Below the pieces are notes generated by a model that did not search any database, was not told where the DNA came from, and saw only the letters and a program-made list of their open reading frames with translations. A stretch of DNA of 64,000 nucleotides from Argyresthia goedartella (lineage: Eukaryota; Arthropoda; Insecta; Lepidoptera; Argyresthiidae). The position numbers and the translations under genes were made by a program. Each line of letters opens with the position of its first letter. Position 1 is the first letter of the stretch. Below are positions 23,691 to 36,322 of the stretch, piece by piece. The stretch is from NCBI GenBank assembly GCA_949825045.1, contig OX463820.1:6336501-6400500 (forward strand), read 5' to 3'.

Positions 23691-24320
23691 TGCACAATAA
23701 CTAGTTTAAATAAAATGCCAAGGAAGAAATTAAATACTTATAAAATAAAAACAGTAACTACTAAATAAGTACCAAAATGTACTGCATACACTTTACATAT
23801 AAATACATACAATAATTTTACGAAGGAGAGAGGTAGTGCTCTTTAATACGTTTTTTGAAAGAGAAAAGAGTGGGACTGTCTCTTATAGTGCAAGGAAGTG
23901 CGTTGTATAATGAATGGCGTTCAAATATTCTAGATGATTAACAACGTCGTCTTCTGTGTTTTGTGATGGAAACATATAATTTAGAGTGACATTTATTTCC
24001 TGGATTGTTAGTTAAGTTTTTGCCTCGATGTTTGCATGATTATTGTCTCGTGGTGCTGTTTTCACTTGACACAATGAGGGATGAAAAAAACTTAAGGCTT
24101 TATATGAATGCAATCTTCACAGCATTCTCTTCGCATACTTTCATTTTTGCGCTTCCTAAGAGAAAGACCTTTTCTAGAAGCTTCCAGCCCCCCTAGCCAA
24201 GTTGCATTCGCTAACTTAGCACTCGCTACGTACTTAGTGATGAGTTAGCGAATGAAACATAGCTATGGGGGCAGGGTCATTATAATGTTTTGATAATAAA
24301 TACATTATTTGATCTATTAA
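23691..24320. other. Spacer with a small hairpin
   Basis: CATTCGCTAACT and its reverse complement AGTTAGCGAATG flank about 25 bases near 24,207-24,256. No gene is supported. Confidence 0.4.
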
Positions 24321-24323
24321 GAA

Positions 24324-24545
24324 TACCGGCGTAGAGGCAGGCCTAAACGGAGATGGCGGGACGACCTTAACAAGTTTCTACCGGAGTGACCGGAGGGGGC
24401 ACAAACCAGGTAAGTGTGGAAGAAAAAGCAGTGGGACCTCGATATGGCTACAAAAAATGGAATAATTTTAATGTGATCAATGTTAGCCGCAACTGTGCAT
24501 CTGCCACCCCGACTAGTAAAAGGCAATACAGAGAACTTAAATAAA
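24324..24545 (+). mobile_element. 3'-terminal fragment of an RTE-like LINE
   Basis: The plus strand encodes RRRGRPKRRWRDDLNKF followed, after an in-frame stop, by a piece ending KWKKKQWDLDMA. A GRP-RWRDDL motif then a K-W segment at the end of the protein is typical of RTE-type LINEs in moths. AATAAA follows at about 24,540. The upstream part of the element is missing. Confidence 0.6.
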
Positions 24546-25179
24546 GCTGTTGGGTATAAATAATCATAATTTGTTCAACTTTGAAATCACCTAAATATTT
24601 TCGTAAAGGAGTTTACAGAGTTGGTCCATTTCATAGGCGAAGGGGACTAATTTAAGCCAATTCCGACAGCATTAGTGTCTGTTTAACAGCTTGCTTCAAT
24701 AGAAATCTACAATGATGCCGTAAATTTTGGGAAGCAATCAGTTTGGACCTATTTATTATACAGTTTTCCGGGACCCCTGCGGAGATCATAGGTACTAAAA
24801 TAAATTAATAGACTTTTTGGGTTTGGATCAAGAACCTAGAAATCCAGGATCAAACTAGAAATCACGATAACAAAACACCTTACTGTCAAAGAGGTAGTTC
24901 AAGAACAAGGCAATGAAACACAAGCTTTACAACCAGCCAAAGAAAACAAACAAGCATAAATCCCAATATGACCCTCACAAAAAGGAGCAAGTACACCAGG
25001 AAATGACTGACTGCAGTGCGGGCAGGTATAGCAAACTGAAATAGTATAGGCAAAGCAGTCGACGTGCCTGGCATGCACATACCGGGAGCAAGCCACTCGG
25101 CGCAAGTGCACTAATTAATACTTAAATAGTGATTCCGCCTTGAACAGTGTTGGGATATTGATGATTAGTTTTATAGTAA
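24546..25179. other. Spacer, nothing recognised
   Basis: Overlapping 64- and 70-codon minus-strand frames (24886-25111) lack any domain or promoter. Confidence 0.4.
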
Positions 25180-25223
25180 GTTCAGTGATCTTATAAATAC
25201 ATGTATTTCTAAGATCACTGAAC
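25180..25223. repeat. 44-bp palindrome
   Basis: GTTCAGTGATCTTA and its reverse complement flank the self-complementary centre AAATACATGTATTT, so the whole stretch is nearly one continuous palindrome. It lies just before a SINE fragment. Confidence 0.75.
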
Positions 25224-25249
25224 TACAAACAAACAAAGTGTAACGTTTC

Positions 25250-25330
25250 CAAGTGGGGTGGCAGATTGACAGTTTAGGCCAAGTTTAGCTAATAATTCGA
25301 AACCCAAATTTGCGTGACAAGGCGCAACAT
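25250..25330. repeat. Fragment of the 6.7-kb SINE family
   Basis: GGGGTGGCAG, GCCAAGTTTAGCTAATAATTC and CCAAATTTGCGTGAC align with the 3' part of the SINE at 6,710-6,780. Confidence 0.55.
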
Positions 25331-25894
25331 GTGGATTAAACTAAGAGGAAAAGGAAAACGAGACTTAAATCTAAGGACAAATGATACGCTCATGAATGAA
25401 TGGATAATCGTTGACATTCGGAGCTTTTGTAAAGTATATAGAAATAAACTATTTAAAATAGATACAACCACATCACTTGCCCGACCAGCCTGACGTCGGC
25501 AGACATAAACTAAGATTTATGTGATAATCAATAAGGCTATAAATACCCGGAATTGACGTAGTATAGGTAATGGACGAAATTTTAGATTTCGCACTCTTTG
25601 AGGAATGACTCACGGATTCAAATGTGAACACACAAGGTTAAACAAAACTTACAGTAGGTTATATTTGAAAAACAAAACTGAAACAAAACCTCTGTATTAT
25701 GATGACTAAGATAACATAAATGAACAAAAGCATTTGTTACTATATAGGTACATTATGTTAAATAAACTTTTAAAATATGACCAGCTTACTATACAAATTA
25801 CAGAACCACACCGATACAAGTAATATGAATGAATTAAGACAGTTGTTACATCAGATAAAACAAATATAATAAATAAAAATGTATCCCTACCTTA

Positions 25895-26285
25895 ATTCAA
25901 ATTCCAAATTCCAAATCTCTTTATTACTGTAGATATTTACATATACTTAGCAATCGTCATTTTTTGCCACTTCTCTACATTAGACCACTGTGGGAGAAGA
26001 AGGGCGTAGAAACTCCCACAGTTTGATTTTTAGATCTCTTTTAATGATTGCTTGTGCTTAACTAACACAAATTTTATAATATCATAATTAATAAGTAGGA
26101 ATAAATAATTAGAAAACTATTAACAGCAGGGTCTGTGTTGAGCCAGATTAACCCCATACAGTCCCATCATTTAAGTAATCTTGAACATTGTAATATCCCT
26201 TTTTCGACAAAGTCGCTTTAACATCGTTTTTAAATTGCTCAAATGGCAATTTCAATGTTCAATCATCATCTTATGTAGTAGAATA
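25895..26285 (-). mobile_element. LINE 3' tail, family T copy 2
   Basis: In reverse complement this matches 21,800-22,190: TTGAACATTGTAATATCCC region, the CCCACAGTGGTC region and the AAGCACAATC-like words. It ends in a GGAATTTGGAATTTGAATT simple tail. Confidence 0.75.
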
Positions 26286-26748
26286 TCTAGAAGAATATAT
26301 AATATTGGTTAAGACATTTTTGCTAACAGATGGGTAACCAAGATGGATTGACCCAGCCACGAACGAAACCCCGCAGATAATAGAAGACCTAATATGGAGA
26401 AGGTGGCTTTCGCAGCCGACCTTCCGAACCCTGACTCATCGGAGACCTTAGCTGGTGCCAGCTCCACCTATATGGAGAACCGTGTAGTAATTGACGTAAG
26501 CGAGGCTATAGTTGAACCAACCGACCATTCAATGCTTTCTTAATATCGAAAATTCTGAAGGTGAAGGTTTACTTTGGGAATTTAAATTTCTTATGTCAAT
26601 CCTTATAATTAACTAGGAGACGTATTTGAGGAGGCTTATTAAAAAGTCATAACACTAATTGGGTGCACCATGAATGAATGAATGAATGAAGCCTGGTTTC
26701 CATTCCACCCAATAAGATTTCGATGATCGATATTCTCAGGTATCTCAG

Positions 26749-26796
26749 GCTTAATAATAAGTTAGTAGTCGAACCACTACTAACTTATTATTAAGC
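26749..26796. repeat. Perfect 21-bp hairpin, 6-base loop
   Basis: The arms 26749-26769 and 26776-26796 (core TAATAATAAGTTAGTAGT) are exact reverse complements. A GAAT microsatellite lies 60 bp upstream (about 26,669-26,690). Confidence 0.85.
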
Positions 26797-29020
26797 ACAT
26801 AATTATGGTGATCATAATTATGTTTAGGCAAAGAACCTCATGGATGATAGATGAACCATCAATCATTTATTGATTGCTTTTCCTATTTTCAAAGCACATC
26901 GGCTGTTCACGTCATTAACTTATCATCATCTTGTGTCAACCTTATAGCAAAATCATGGATATAAGCATCTCTCAAGGAATCTCACTTAAGTAATGGTTCA
27001 AGTTTACTTGTTATTCGTATTTAATGCTTGTAACTTGTTCATTCTATTATGGGTTATTACTTTTATTAGCTGCAGTTGCGTAATAAAATGTTTAGCTTGC
27101 TTGGTACATAATGTTGTAAGTACATGTGAGAGGCATTTTATCAGATCACGACACGATGCAATTTATTTGTGCATAACCTATAATTAATAGACGATCTCCA
27201 TTAAAATAAACGTTTTTTTTTTCAGTTTTAAGGCAATTGTGGTAGGATATCTCTACAGCACAAGTAATAGAACAACATACGTAAAACAATAAGAACCTCG
27301 CATCAAAAAAACTCTGTAAGGCATTTCTGTCCAATTTGGTTAACCTCCACATTTTGATTGTTTCAATGAAACATTGGTCCTTAAAAGGCACTAATTCTTG
27401 AAACAAGAGCGATTACTCTACCAGATGGTGTCCGGTTACTGGCAAATTGAAATATCCTGCCTGCCTGCCACGCTGCCGTCATATATGTCGATTGCGGTGA
27501 CCTCGGAAGGGTCACCATTTAATACAAAAACCAGTTAAACGGCAGCATGGTCTTCCAGTATCCACAATTCAGCGGAAACTAATTATAAAACACGTACGTT
27601 TAATGTCGTAGACGTAATACTAGTAGTACGATATCGGTATTAAATGTAGAGGCCGCCCGCGCAAGGTGACATCATGAATGAATTGACCACAAACTATGTC
27701 GGTTTGTGTCATACGAACACCTTTACAGCATCATGTGCAATTCACCTATATTTGACGGATGTTTATTAGTATTTATCTTTGTTTCAACAAATAATAGAAC
27801 AGTCTAGCCGTCAAAGCCTCAAATATGTAGAGGTCTTGAGTTTTTAAATAGTTAAATTGCTGTATGTGCGTAATTATCTTAGCAAAAATTCTAAGAATTT
27901 GAGGAAAGCGACTAAAGAACGATAAGAATTTATAGAGCTAATTCATTTGCCGGTCAAAGTCCGTTTAAAATAAAATTTAACGCTCATTCCTCAACCTATG
28001 TTTGGTTCGTTAAGACAGAAGACTGTGAATAATTCTTGAAATTAGGAGTTATCGGTGCCAGGGTCCTTGGCAGAGTGTGGGCGGGACTGCATTACCAACC
28101 CGCACTGTATTCAAGCTGCATCTAGGACTAGGTTGATCCAACCGGAGACAACCCACGGGACGCCGCTTGCATACTTGAATAGCTAATGCTAGATACCCAG
28201 TTTGATTGGCAGAAAGAGAACGATTTTGGCCAACGATCTTACACCCACGGAGTACAAAGATTGTAATAAGAGTCCTCAGTCAAGAGTATTAAAAGTTCAT
28301 TAAAATGAGTCAAAAAGAAGATACTACAAACTAAACTTCCAAACTGAATTGTTTATGAGATAGAAGACATAGTTTACGTTTTATTTTCGTTAAAATGAAC
28401 CATAAACTTGTTGATGCGACAGTAAAACTTGGAATTAAATCTGCTATACACCCACGAAATCAACCAGGAATAGAAACGCACGTCATAAAGCAGACAGAAC
28501 AAAACCACATCATAGTTTAACTGACGAATGCTAATCAACGTGAATTAGACATAGCAATTGCTTTTGCTATTGCTACCATTGCACAATGTAGGTAAATTGT
28601 GGCAAAAACACAAATGAATTTGCGTGAAAATACGCGTAGGCTTTCAAACGTATAATAATACGAGACGTGTTGACACATCAACCCACAACTCAACTCACGC
28701 AACTAAACACTCCAAAAATAACATGCTGGCAAGCATCATATGGACGAACGGAGAAAAGCAGAAGAACCACACTTCACTGTCAAACTACTGTTCACTGACT
28801 AATGGTTGTAGTAAATAAACACATGTGTGAGTATCCAATACACAGGACCCGCGGTCCGCGGTAGCTCAAGAAATAAAAGACATTGAAAAAACAAACATTT
28901 GATTAAACACACGAATGGAAGTTACGCTACATTATCTCAAACGCACGAGGGTTACACGTGAAGATCGCCGCGATTTATTTGAGCGATTTATTATAGAAAC
29001 AAATAATAATTTGTACTCAC
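26797..29020. other. Long non-coding stretch
   Basis: No gene or repeat family was recognised across 2.2 kb. If the exon at 29,021 is real, this would be its first intron. Confidence 0.35.
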
Positions 29021-29108
29021 AGCCCGGCGATATTCCGTTCTCCTTCATCGCGCAGCGGAACGGATAATAAGTGCCTGGCAGCACCTTGCCGTACATTGTC
29101 CGATCCAT
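29021..29108 (-). CDS. Candidate first coding exon, 29 codons, unknown protein
   Basis: On the minus strand an ATG at 29108 opens MDRTMYGKVLPGTYYPF and continues for 29 codons to a strong splice donor (GGCT/GTGAGTA). An in-frame stop lies 27 codons upstream, so this ATG is the natural start. The exon is GC-rich compared with its flanks, and the upstream 29,180-29,560 is also GC-rich with a CG-dense patch near 29,455-29,520, as expected of a promoter. I do not recognise the protein. Later exons would lie at lower coordinates and none was identified, so the reading could still be chance. Confidence 0.4.
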
Positions 29109-29439
29109 CCTCGGCCAATCGTCGAGCAGTTTTTTCGAAATAAAAACACCCACGGACCCGACACTAGGCACGACGCACCATAATCACAGCCTACGGCCGA
29201 TCGTTCATAAACAGCGTCCTACGTGACCCGCGAACTGCATAAAACACAAACTTGCACCTTGCAGGTAAATAAATAATCACTCAGCTATCAGCAGGAACGG
29301 TGGCAGCACTTATCATATCTTCGACTTTGTCAGGGACATTCATTATCATTACATTTTTGTTCATGTATTTATTTTTATTTTCGGTTGTTGATAAGCGTGC
29401 TGATGATAAGAGCTTATCTGCGAGTAAGATCGGTGGTAG

Positions 29440-29545
29440 TGTGTTAGAGGAGTGATCGTCGCGGTGTCTCGGCCGCGACTGCAGGCGGCTCGCGAATCAC
29501 CGGCGCTGGCGCAGGCAGCTCCAGCATTGGCTGGAGTAATTTATT
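29440..29545 (-). promoter_or_regulatory. GC-rich patch, possible promoter
   Basis: A CG-dense stretch (GGCCGCGACTGCAGGCGGC) in AT-rich DNA, 330-430 bp upstream of the candidate coding exon on the minus strand. No TATA box was identified. Strand is inferred from the exon. Confidence 0.25.
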
Positions 29546-30174
29546 TATATACACAAACTAACCAGGTAATACAGAGACAGACAACTGAATAATTTGTTTC
29601 TGGTGTCTGAAGAAGCTCTCACTTATGTGGAACAAGTCGAAGACTTAAATGAACGTTGAAAAGATCATAGTCTCTCGAGACGAAACCTACGTTGGCTACA
29701 AGGCATACTGGCATACAGGTGATAATTGGTGACGTAAAGTTGGTTATACACATGTAATGTATAAGTATACTAATCAGTCTCTGAGGACCTTCTCTAAAGT
29801 ATACACCAGCACTGTATTCCACCATAAAGGTTGATTTAGATCAGCATAATCAAAACACAGGCCGTGCTACCACAAAAAATATTAAACAGCGTTTTACCTC
29901 AAAACAAACGTCAAATCCCATACGTTTTTGTTTTTAAACAAGTGTTGAACAGTTGTTTATTTTTTTGTGGTAAGGCCCAGGTAGTCTTATTAAAAATAAG
30001 GCTCGTGTTAAAACTCCTACCAGAAATGCACCTATTTACTACTAAGTTACAAATACATATAAAGTAATAAATTTGAAATCCTTCACAACATGGATATATT
30101 CTCATCAAATCGTGTTTCATGAAGTATTGTAGAAATGATGCTATTATCCGTTTTATTGTATACCATAATAGTAG
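29546..30174. other. AT-rich spacer, nothing recognised
   Basis: Open frames here overlap on opposite strands and have no domains. Confidence 0.35.
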
Positions 30175-30800
30175 TTTATGTGACTGATACATAATGGAGG
30201 GCATTAGAACTCGAGAGTGGGTTTATGAAACGAGTCGAAGGCGAGTTTCATAATAATACCACTCGAGAGTTTTAATGCCTCATTATGTACAGTTACATAC
30301 ACTAGTTTATCTACACACATATCATAAGCTCTCTTTGATGTGTTCAGGAATCATATGTTTGACCGGCATTGTGGCTCTGCAGTTGTTTAGTTTGTTCTGT
30401 AGTACCAACTTCACAGACAAACTAGGGGCGGCACGCGGGCGGGCGTCCGCGTTCGAAATTTGAATGTCAGTACCAACTTCACAGACAAACTAGGGGCGGC
30501 ACGCCGGCGGACGTCGGCGTTCGAAATTTGAATGTCATAATATGCAGATAAATTACACATTATGGTCATAATGTGTAATTTTTAGATAAGAAATGAGTTT
30601 TTACCAAGTAGTTTAACATTATGCTGATCGTAACGTGTGGTTTTTGTACGCAGTAAAGAGGGTTTATGATACGTGTGTCATAATGTATCAATATTCAGAT
30701 AAGGAATGAGTTTTAACCAAGTAATATATAATTATGCTGGTTCTAAAGTGCGGTTATTGGACGCAGTAAAGACGGTTTATGATGCATGTGTAGATAAAAA
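30175..30800 (+). repeat. Dispersed element, copy 2, with internal duplications
   Basis: This is the plus-orientation counterpart of 880-1340. It contains a 68-bp tandem duplication (30402-30469 and 30470-30537, differing at a few positions), a 28-bp palindrome (30552-30579, core ACACATTATG) and a second direct duplication of about 110 bp (about 30,590-30,690 and 30,700-30,795) marked by GCAGTAAAGA and GGTTTATGAT. The left part carries the CTCGAGAGT inverted pair. There is no protein frame. Confidence 0.7.
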
Positions 30801-30887
30801 ATATAAACGGCTTTAAAGTTAATTTCAGAACAAATATTTTATATTATCGCTAAAAAGATTTTATCAATTTGAGACAACAATCCTCTC

Positions 30888-31197
30888 TTTAGTTTTCAAA
30901 CAGAAAGTGACCTATGCCAATCACTTCGGTTCTGAGAAAATATATAGGGTATACTCGCTCCGCTCCGCTTCGCTTCGACTCCTGGTTTTGTTATAATGTT
31001 GTGACCTAACTAACCTATGTTTAGTTTTCAAACAGAAAGTGACCTATACCAATCATTTCAGTTCTGTGAAACTACATAGGGTCGCCTCGCTTCGCTTCGG
31101 CTCCCGGTTTTGTTATAACTTTGTGACCCAACAAACCTATGTTTAGTTTCCAAACAGAAAGTGACCTATACTAAACAATTCGGTTCTTTGAAACTTT
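30888..31197. repeat. Two and a half tandem copies of a 122-132 bp unit
   Basis: Units begin TTTAGTTTTCAAACAGAAAG at 30888, 31020 and 31142. The third stops where the next element's inverted repeat begins. Each unit carries a GCTCCGCTTCGCTTCG-like block and a TTTTGTTATAA block. The units have diverged by several percent. Confidence 0.8.
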
Positions 31198-31199
31198 GG

Positions 31200-32369
31200 G
31201 TCCCGTGCGCGTATTTCCTTATCCGTATTGAATTCGATCCGATCAATACGGTTATGGAAATTCATTAATGCCCCATGAGTCCGTGAGCGTATCGATTTCG
31301 TCTTCTCGTGTTGAAGAAATCAATATGGAAATGGCGTTTTTTTGTCGTCTCTGTCTCTCGAGGTGATTAAGACTCTATGCGCAGCTAACTAGGGCCGCCA
31401 TCAATGATATGCCGCCAAAAATGTCTAGTCCTAGGTTTTTAGAAATAGGTTCTTATCCTAGGTAGTAAAAATAGCTATTAACAGGGTTGTGAAAATGTCA
31501 GGAGCACTTTTTGCAAAAACTAATCATAAAAGGAGATATGATTTTTTATCATTTGTGTAATTAGCTGAACATACATAAAAAAAAATAGTAAAAATTATTA
31601 TCAATATTTTCCGCCATATCTTCATGGTACGTCACAAGCGTATTATGAATGTGTTCATTAAAAATGTCACTCAGAATCTTTACAAAAGCCTGCTTCACCA
31701 TTTTCACGAATAATTTCATCGGTAATTAATAAGTAATGAAAAAAATTGCCGAGAACACACTATGATGTAAAAAAACCTAGAGTTGCCAACTTTTCAACGA
31801 TTTAGCTATTAAGAAAGTAAAAAGAAAGATTGAAAGAGATAAAAGCAAATGCAACGATGTATGTTACATTGACAAAAACCCATGCTACTTATCTATACTT
31901 GTTAGACACTATTTAATTACGATGGCATAACGTTCCTTTTCTTTCAAAAAGGAAAAACAAGATAGGAGGGGATAAGATCGATACGTTTAACATCTTGAAT
32001 ACCACCGACACCTAACGCCACTTTTCCGTTATAGGTTTTAAATTTTATTGCCATGGCATGAGTTTCAAAACCGCGTCCCTTCCCAACTACCGTTTTTGAG
32101 AGGTTAAGGGTGAGCGAAACTGCATAAGGAACTTCACCATAAGCGTATTGAATTTGTCCCCACCTGTTGACGAGGCCAATATGGTTACGGCGATTATTAT
32201 GTATAATAATATGTACACGATAGCCGTATTGACTTCGTCAAGGTCAAAGGGGAGACGAAATCGATACGCTCACGGGGCATTAATTCATTTCCGTAACAAT
32301 ATATTGATTTGGTCACGACGTGGGGACGAATGAAATACGGATAAGGAAATACGCGCCCCGTGCCGTACC
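31200..32369. mobile_element. DNA element with about 100-bp terminal inverted repeats
   Basis: The left arm (about 31,204-31,303) and right arm (about 32,253-32,366) pair imperfectly over about 100 bp: CGCGTATTTCCTTATCCGTA, then ATGCCCC.TGAG and GAGCGTATCGATTTCGTCT. The interior (about 950 bp) has no protein frame. It is probably a non-autonomous transposon. Its left end abuts a truncated tandem unit, suggesting insertion into that array. Confidence 0.7.
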
Positions 32370-35300
32370 TATAAAGGGAAACGACTGTAATTTTAGTTTG
32401 ACAATAACATATTTCGGATTTAGGTTGGATAATTTAATAGATAGAACTGTATTTTTAATAGCAATGTTACTGTTTCAATTCAAAAAGAATATCCAATACA
32501 AAATTTTCAATTATTTTTATGAGTGTTTGACTATGTTGGAAATTATTTAAATTGTACCCTCGCCATAAGTCGGGGCTGCAGCAGCAAATAAGATTTACAT
32601 CATATACAACACAGTAAAATTATTAGCTGTAAACATTCCAGCGACTCAAGAGCAAACTTAATGGGAAATACGATGTCGAATGTAAACCAAAAGGCATTCC
32701 TGGAACGCCATCGACTTGACGTAGATGAAGATGTAGAGCTGTATATCAATCACGCATTCACACGCCTGTAAAATTCTAATTTCGTCATCGGTTCCCGCCA
32801 AATCTTCCCGCCCGAACACATCCGGCTGCAAGACGATGCGCGCGCGCCGCCACTCTCCGTCACTTCCGTCTCATCACTCTCCACTCCGTCACACTCCTCC
32901 ACGATCTTTGATAGTCGTTACGGGCAAAGTGGCCCCTTTCACTTTGATCAATCGTGCACCCAACGAATACTAATAAATTTCATTAATTACGTGTCTGCTG
33001 CAGGAATTTTCTGGCCCATTTTATAGTATTTCGTCAACATCAACTTCTTTAGTTTTAGTCATTAATATCGTTAACATATTATTCTAACGTTCACATTTTC
33101 CAATGACAATAAAATGTATAAACACAATTGACGAAGCAAAATACAATGATGTTTAATAATAAGTGAATGCTGTATCACCGGGAAACCTATTACTTCTTGT
33201 GATCTTTAGTAGTAGTCGCTCGGTCGGTACACGGCACTACACGGCCCATCCATCCATCTGATGCATCATTGTTTCTGACCTCCCCGTGTGCTGGGGCTCT
33301 AATAAGGAAACAAATATTTGACTTGGTGCCGGCCAACACAGACCCCACTCACAATGCAAACACTAACGATACGCAAACATGGTCAGAGAATGGTGATGGC
33401 GAGGAAAAGTTGCACTTTAGTACCTGTAGTATACCGTGGAGTCGATGCTCTGAATGCCTCAGAAATTGACACTATTAAGACCAACACATCTCGAGACATT
33501 GACCACTAAACAAATATGGAAAGAAATAGAGATATATTCGCCGACTCTAACAAGATCGATAAAAAGATATCTCAGTTAGTCGAAGCAGCACATATGAGTG
33601 AATTGATTTTAGGAACCACACATGAGGATAGAGTTTGAAAGCGCGCCAAGACTAATCGCAGGAACCTGCCAAGAGCGAAATATTAACCATCAATTAATTG
33701 ATACATGCTTGCGTTTATTTACAATCCAGTCACAATAAAAACAAAATCGTATGTTGGGAAAACTGCAGAAGCCAAAGACATCGATATATGTTTTCTGTGC
33801 AATCATTTCGTAACTGTGTATAGCAAAGCATAGTTTACTTGCCAATTTGTGAAAAGCTAACAGAAACCGTTTAAAGATTTTTGTCTCGTGATAAAAATTA
33901 AGTAAATAAATGTAAATATTGAATGAATCGCGAAAACTACCACAGGTCTTCTTATAAACACGAAATATTCTGAACGGCTTCATGGGAAGAAGTATAGCAG
34001 AAGAAAATAACTAAGTTCAAAATAGCTAAAAGTCGGAATGGTATTTAACTTTTCGGTGCTGCCACGATCCAGCTGGGTCACGGTTGTAGTACCAGTTTCG
34101 ACAACTCGCGGCGCGGTCGAGTGATGTGCTGATTGTGGCACGTCGCTCTACACACTGGGGCGTTCCTGGCCAGACCACCGGGGTGCAGGTGACGTCACCA
34201 CAACACCCTATGGTTTGGGGTTTATTTATCCGAGGGGGGCGGTTATAGGTGGGGTAGTCCATTGTGAAGAGCCATTTAAAGGGACATGGTGTGGTCTATA
34301 GATATCTATAGTTCTGTGTCTGGAACCCTAATCAACCAATTAAAAAAAAATATAGATTCTCACGTTTCTGATTCCATATGAGTAGAAAGAGGACTAGATG
34401 TTCGGCATGTGATGTGTTATGAACTCGCCAGATTAGATAGATTAGGCTTAATTAGGAGGGCTTGCATTTAGGAGATTAGTATTACAAGGTTGCTTTCCTT
34501 AAGTTTCCTCGCTATTTTTGTGATTATGACAGGAGCAATTCTGACAAGGAGTTTCAACCTTTCCTATATTCGGCATTCACTGCTATGAAACACGTTTACA
34601 TTTAATTTTACTAATGGGCTAAAGGTGTGCCCCCTGCGTATAGGATTACATCGATTAATGTTACGACACGGTCACTAACGAAGTATAGACGTCACGTAAT
34701 TTAGTTAATTAGGCTAAAGGGCGAGGGAGTGGGCAGTAATCACCCGTGACCCCGTGACGTGACCCCGAATGCCACGTGCGGGCTTATTGAATGTTGATAA
34801 ACATTGTGAATTGTGTGAACGAACGGACCGACATATAATACCGTCTATATATAGAAATCTGAATGACAGTGTAATGTAAAGTAAAAAAAAAACACATCTG
34901 TGTAGAGGTACTAACTTAATTGACCGAGCGAGCGAGAGGCTCCATTTTGACAAGATAGGAGGCCGATTTTGCTTTCGTCTGTCTCTATAATATGTGTGTC
35001 AGTCAGTTCCGGTCTAGGGGCTACAATTTTCAAGCGATCCTCACAAAACTTGGCACACGTGTTCCTTGAATTAGAAGATTTTTTGTCGAGAGATTTTCTC
35101 GATTTTCCCTTTAGGGGGGGAGTTATGACGTCATTAATTTTTTGTATGGGTTTTTCTTTTCTTTTCTGCAACCTATCGTGTGGGGCATCAATTTAAAGGG
35201 CTTCATGAGCCGGTTCTAAAAATATACAATACCATAACCTTTCGGCCGCCTGTTTTCTAAAAATCCAAGAAATATTTTCAAAACATACCAAATTTGGACT

Positions 35301-35764
35301 CCTCGAAGTAGGAGACGGATTAGTAAAGAGGATCTATACAGACCATGAGAGTAAGTGAAATAGACCATAACTATTTTCGTGAAAAGTCAATAGATTGTAT
35401 TTTAAATCGCAAAATGTAGTTTACAAAGTTATTGGTGCGTCTACTTTACTACTTGATTTTGATTGAATCTAAAATACTTGCCTATAAATGGGTTCACAGT
35501 CCCCCTGTTAGCGAGGTCTACTGCCCACAGGGCCACTAGTAGTAGATTGTTATACAAGAGGGGTGAGCCATCAATTGCACCTGTATGGCTCGAGGGTGTA
35601 ATTGATCACTTAGACACGAGTGCAATACTCTACTTTTCATCACTAATGCGAGAAAATAAAGAACAACTATTTATAAAAAAAGTACTTTTTCACACCTTTC
35701 ATTCGGAAAAGTAAGTTTTGCTCCACGAGGAGAGGGAGCAAAATGCTACTTTTCTGTTCAAGCT
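32370..35764. other. Intergenic region with a small GC-rich patch, no gene supported
   Basis: A GC-rich, pyrimidine-biased patch lies at about 32,780-32,900. Frames at 33269-33509 (two overlapping) and 34026-34262 (minus) show no recognisable domain. The 34,900-35,330 block (GAGCGAGCGAGAGG, CTTGGCACACG, CCAAATTTGGACTCC) reads like a dispersed repeat, but no second copy was seen here. Confidence 0.3.
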
Positions 35765-36160
35765 ACTTTTTTAATTTATTCATTGCCATGTAGCATTTAC
35801 GCAATATGCCAATTGAACACATATTAAAATAATAGAATGTAATTATGAAATTACATTACAATCGACTACGATGGCGTAGTCGATTAAAAACGAACATCTT
35901 TCAAGTTTTAACTTTAACAACGTTATATGAAAATTTATGAACTTTTCGTAATGCTTAAAAAAATGTCACAATAAATTATTTGTTTTACTGAAATCAAAAC
36001 TATCGATGACTGTTATTGTGATATAATGAATATTGATATCCGAAACCATTGTAATATTGGATTCGATTATTTTTACACATTAGTAAAAGTACACAGGAAT
36101 ATTTTATCTGTGGTGACCTTTGCCTAATCCTTCACAATCCGCCATTATAAAAAAAAGTTT
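35765..36160. repeat. Dispersed repeat R, copy 1
   Basis: This aligns in the same orientation with 44,928-45,290. Shared words include TTATTCATTG, ATGTAGCATTTACGCAAT, TTATATGAAAATTTATG, TGTTATTGTGATATAATG and AATATTTTATCTGTGG. Copy 1 has a small insertion with a palindrome around ATCGACTACGATGGCGTAGT. No coding content. Confidence 0.8.
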
Positions 36161-36322
36161 TGTTTACGTTGTTCGGTTACTGTAAAAGTGGTGAAAGTAT
36201 AATTCAAAGTACAGTTTATTTAATTTTTTTGAGCATTTAATTTAAATTTTCCACATTGTCTGTGTGAAAAGTTGTATGTGTCACACAGGAGCAAAATTAT
36301 TTTCGTCATGGGCGTTAACGCT

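Noticed and set aside
34026..34262. 78-codon minus-strand protein (cysteine- and proline-rich)
   Set aside because: The wording looks like a translated dispersed repeat. No start context, domain or second copy in the window could support it.
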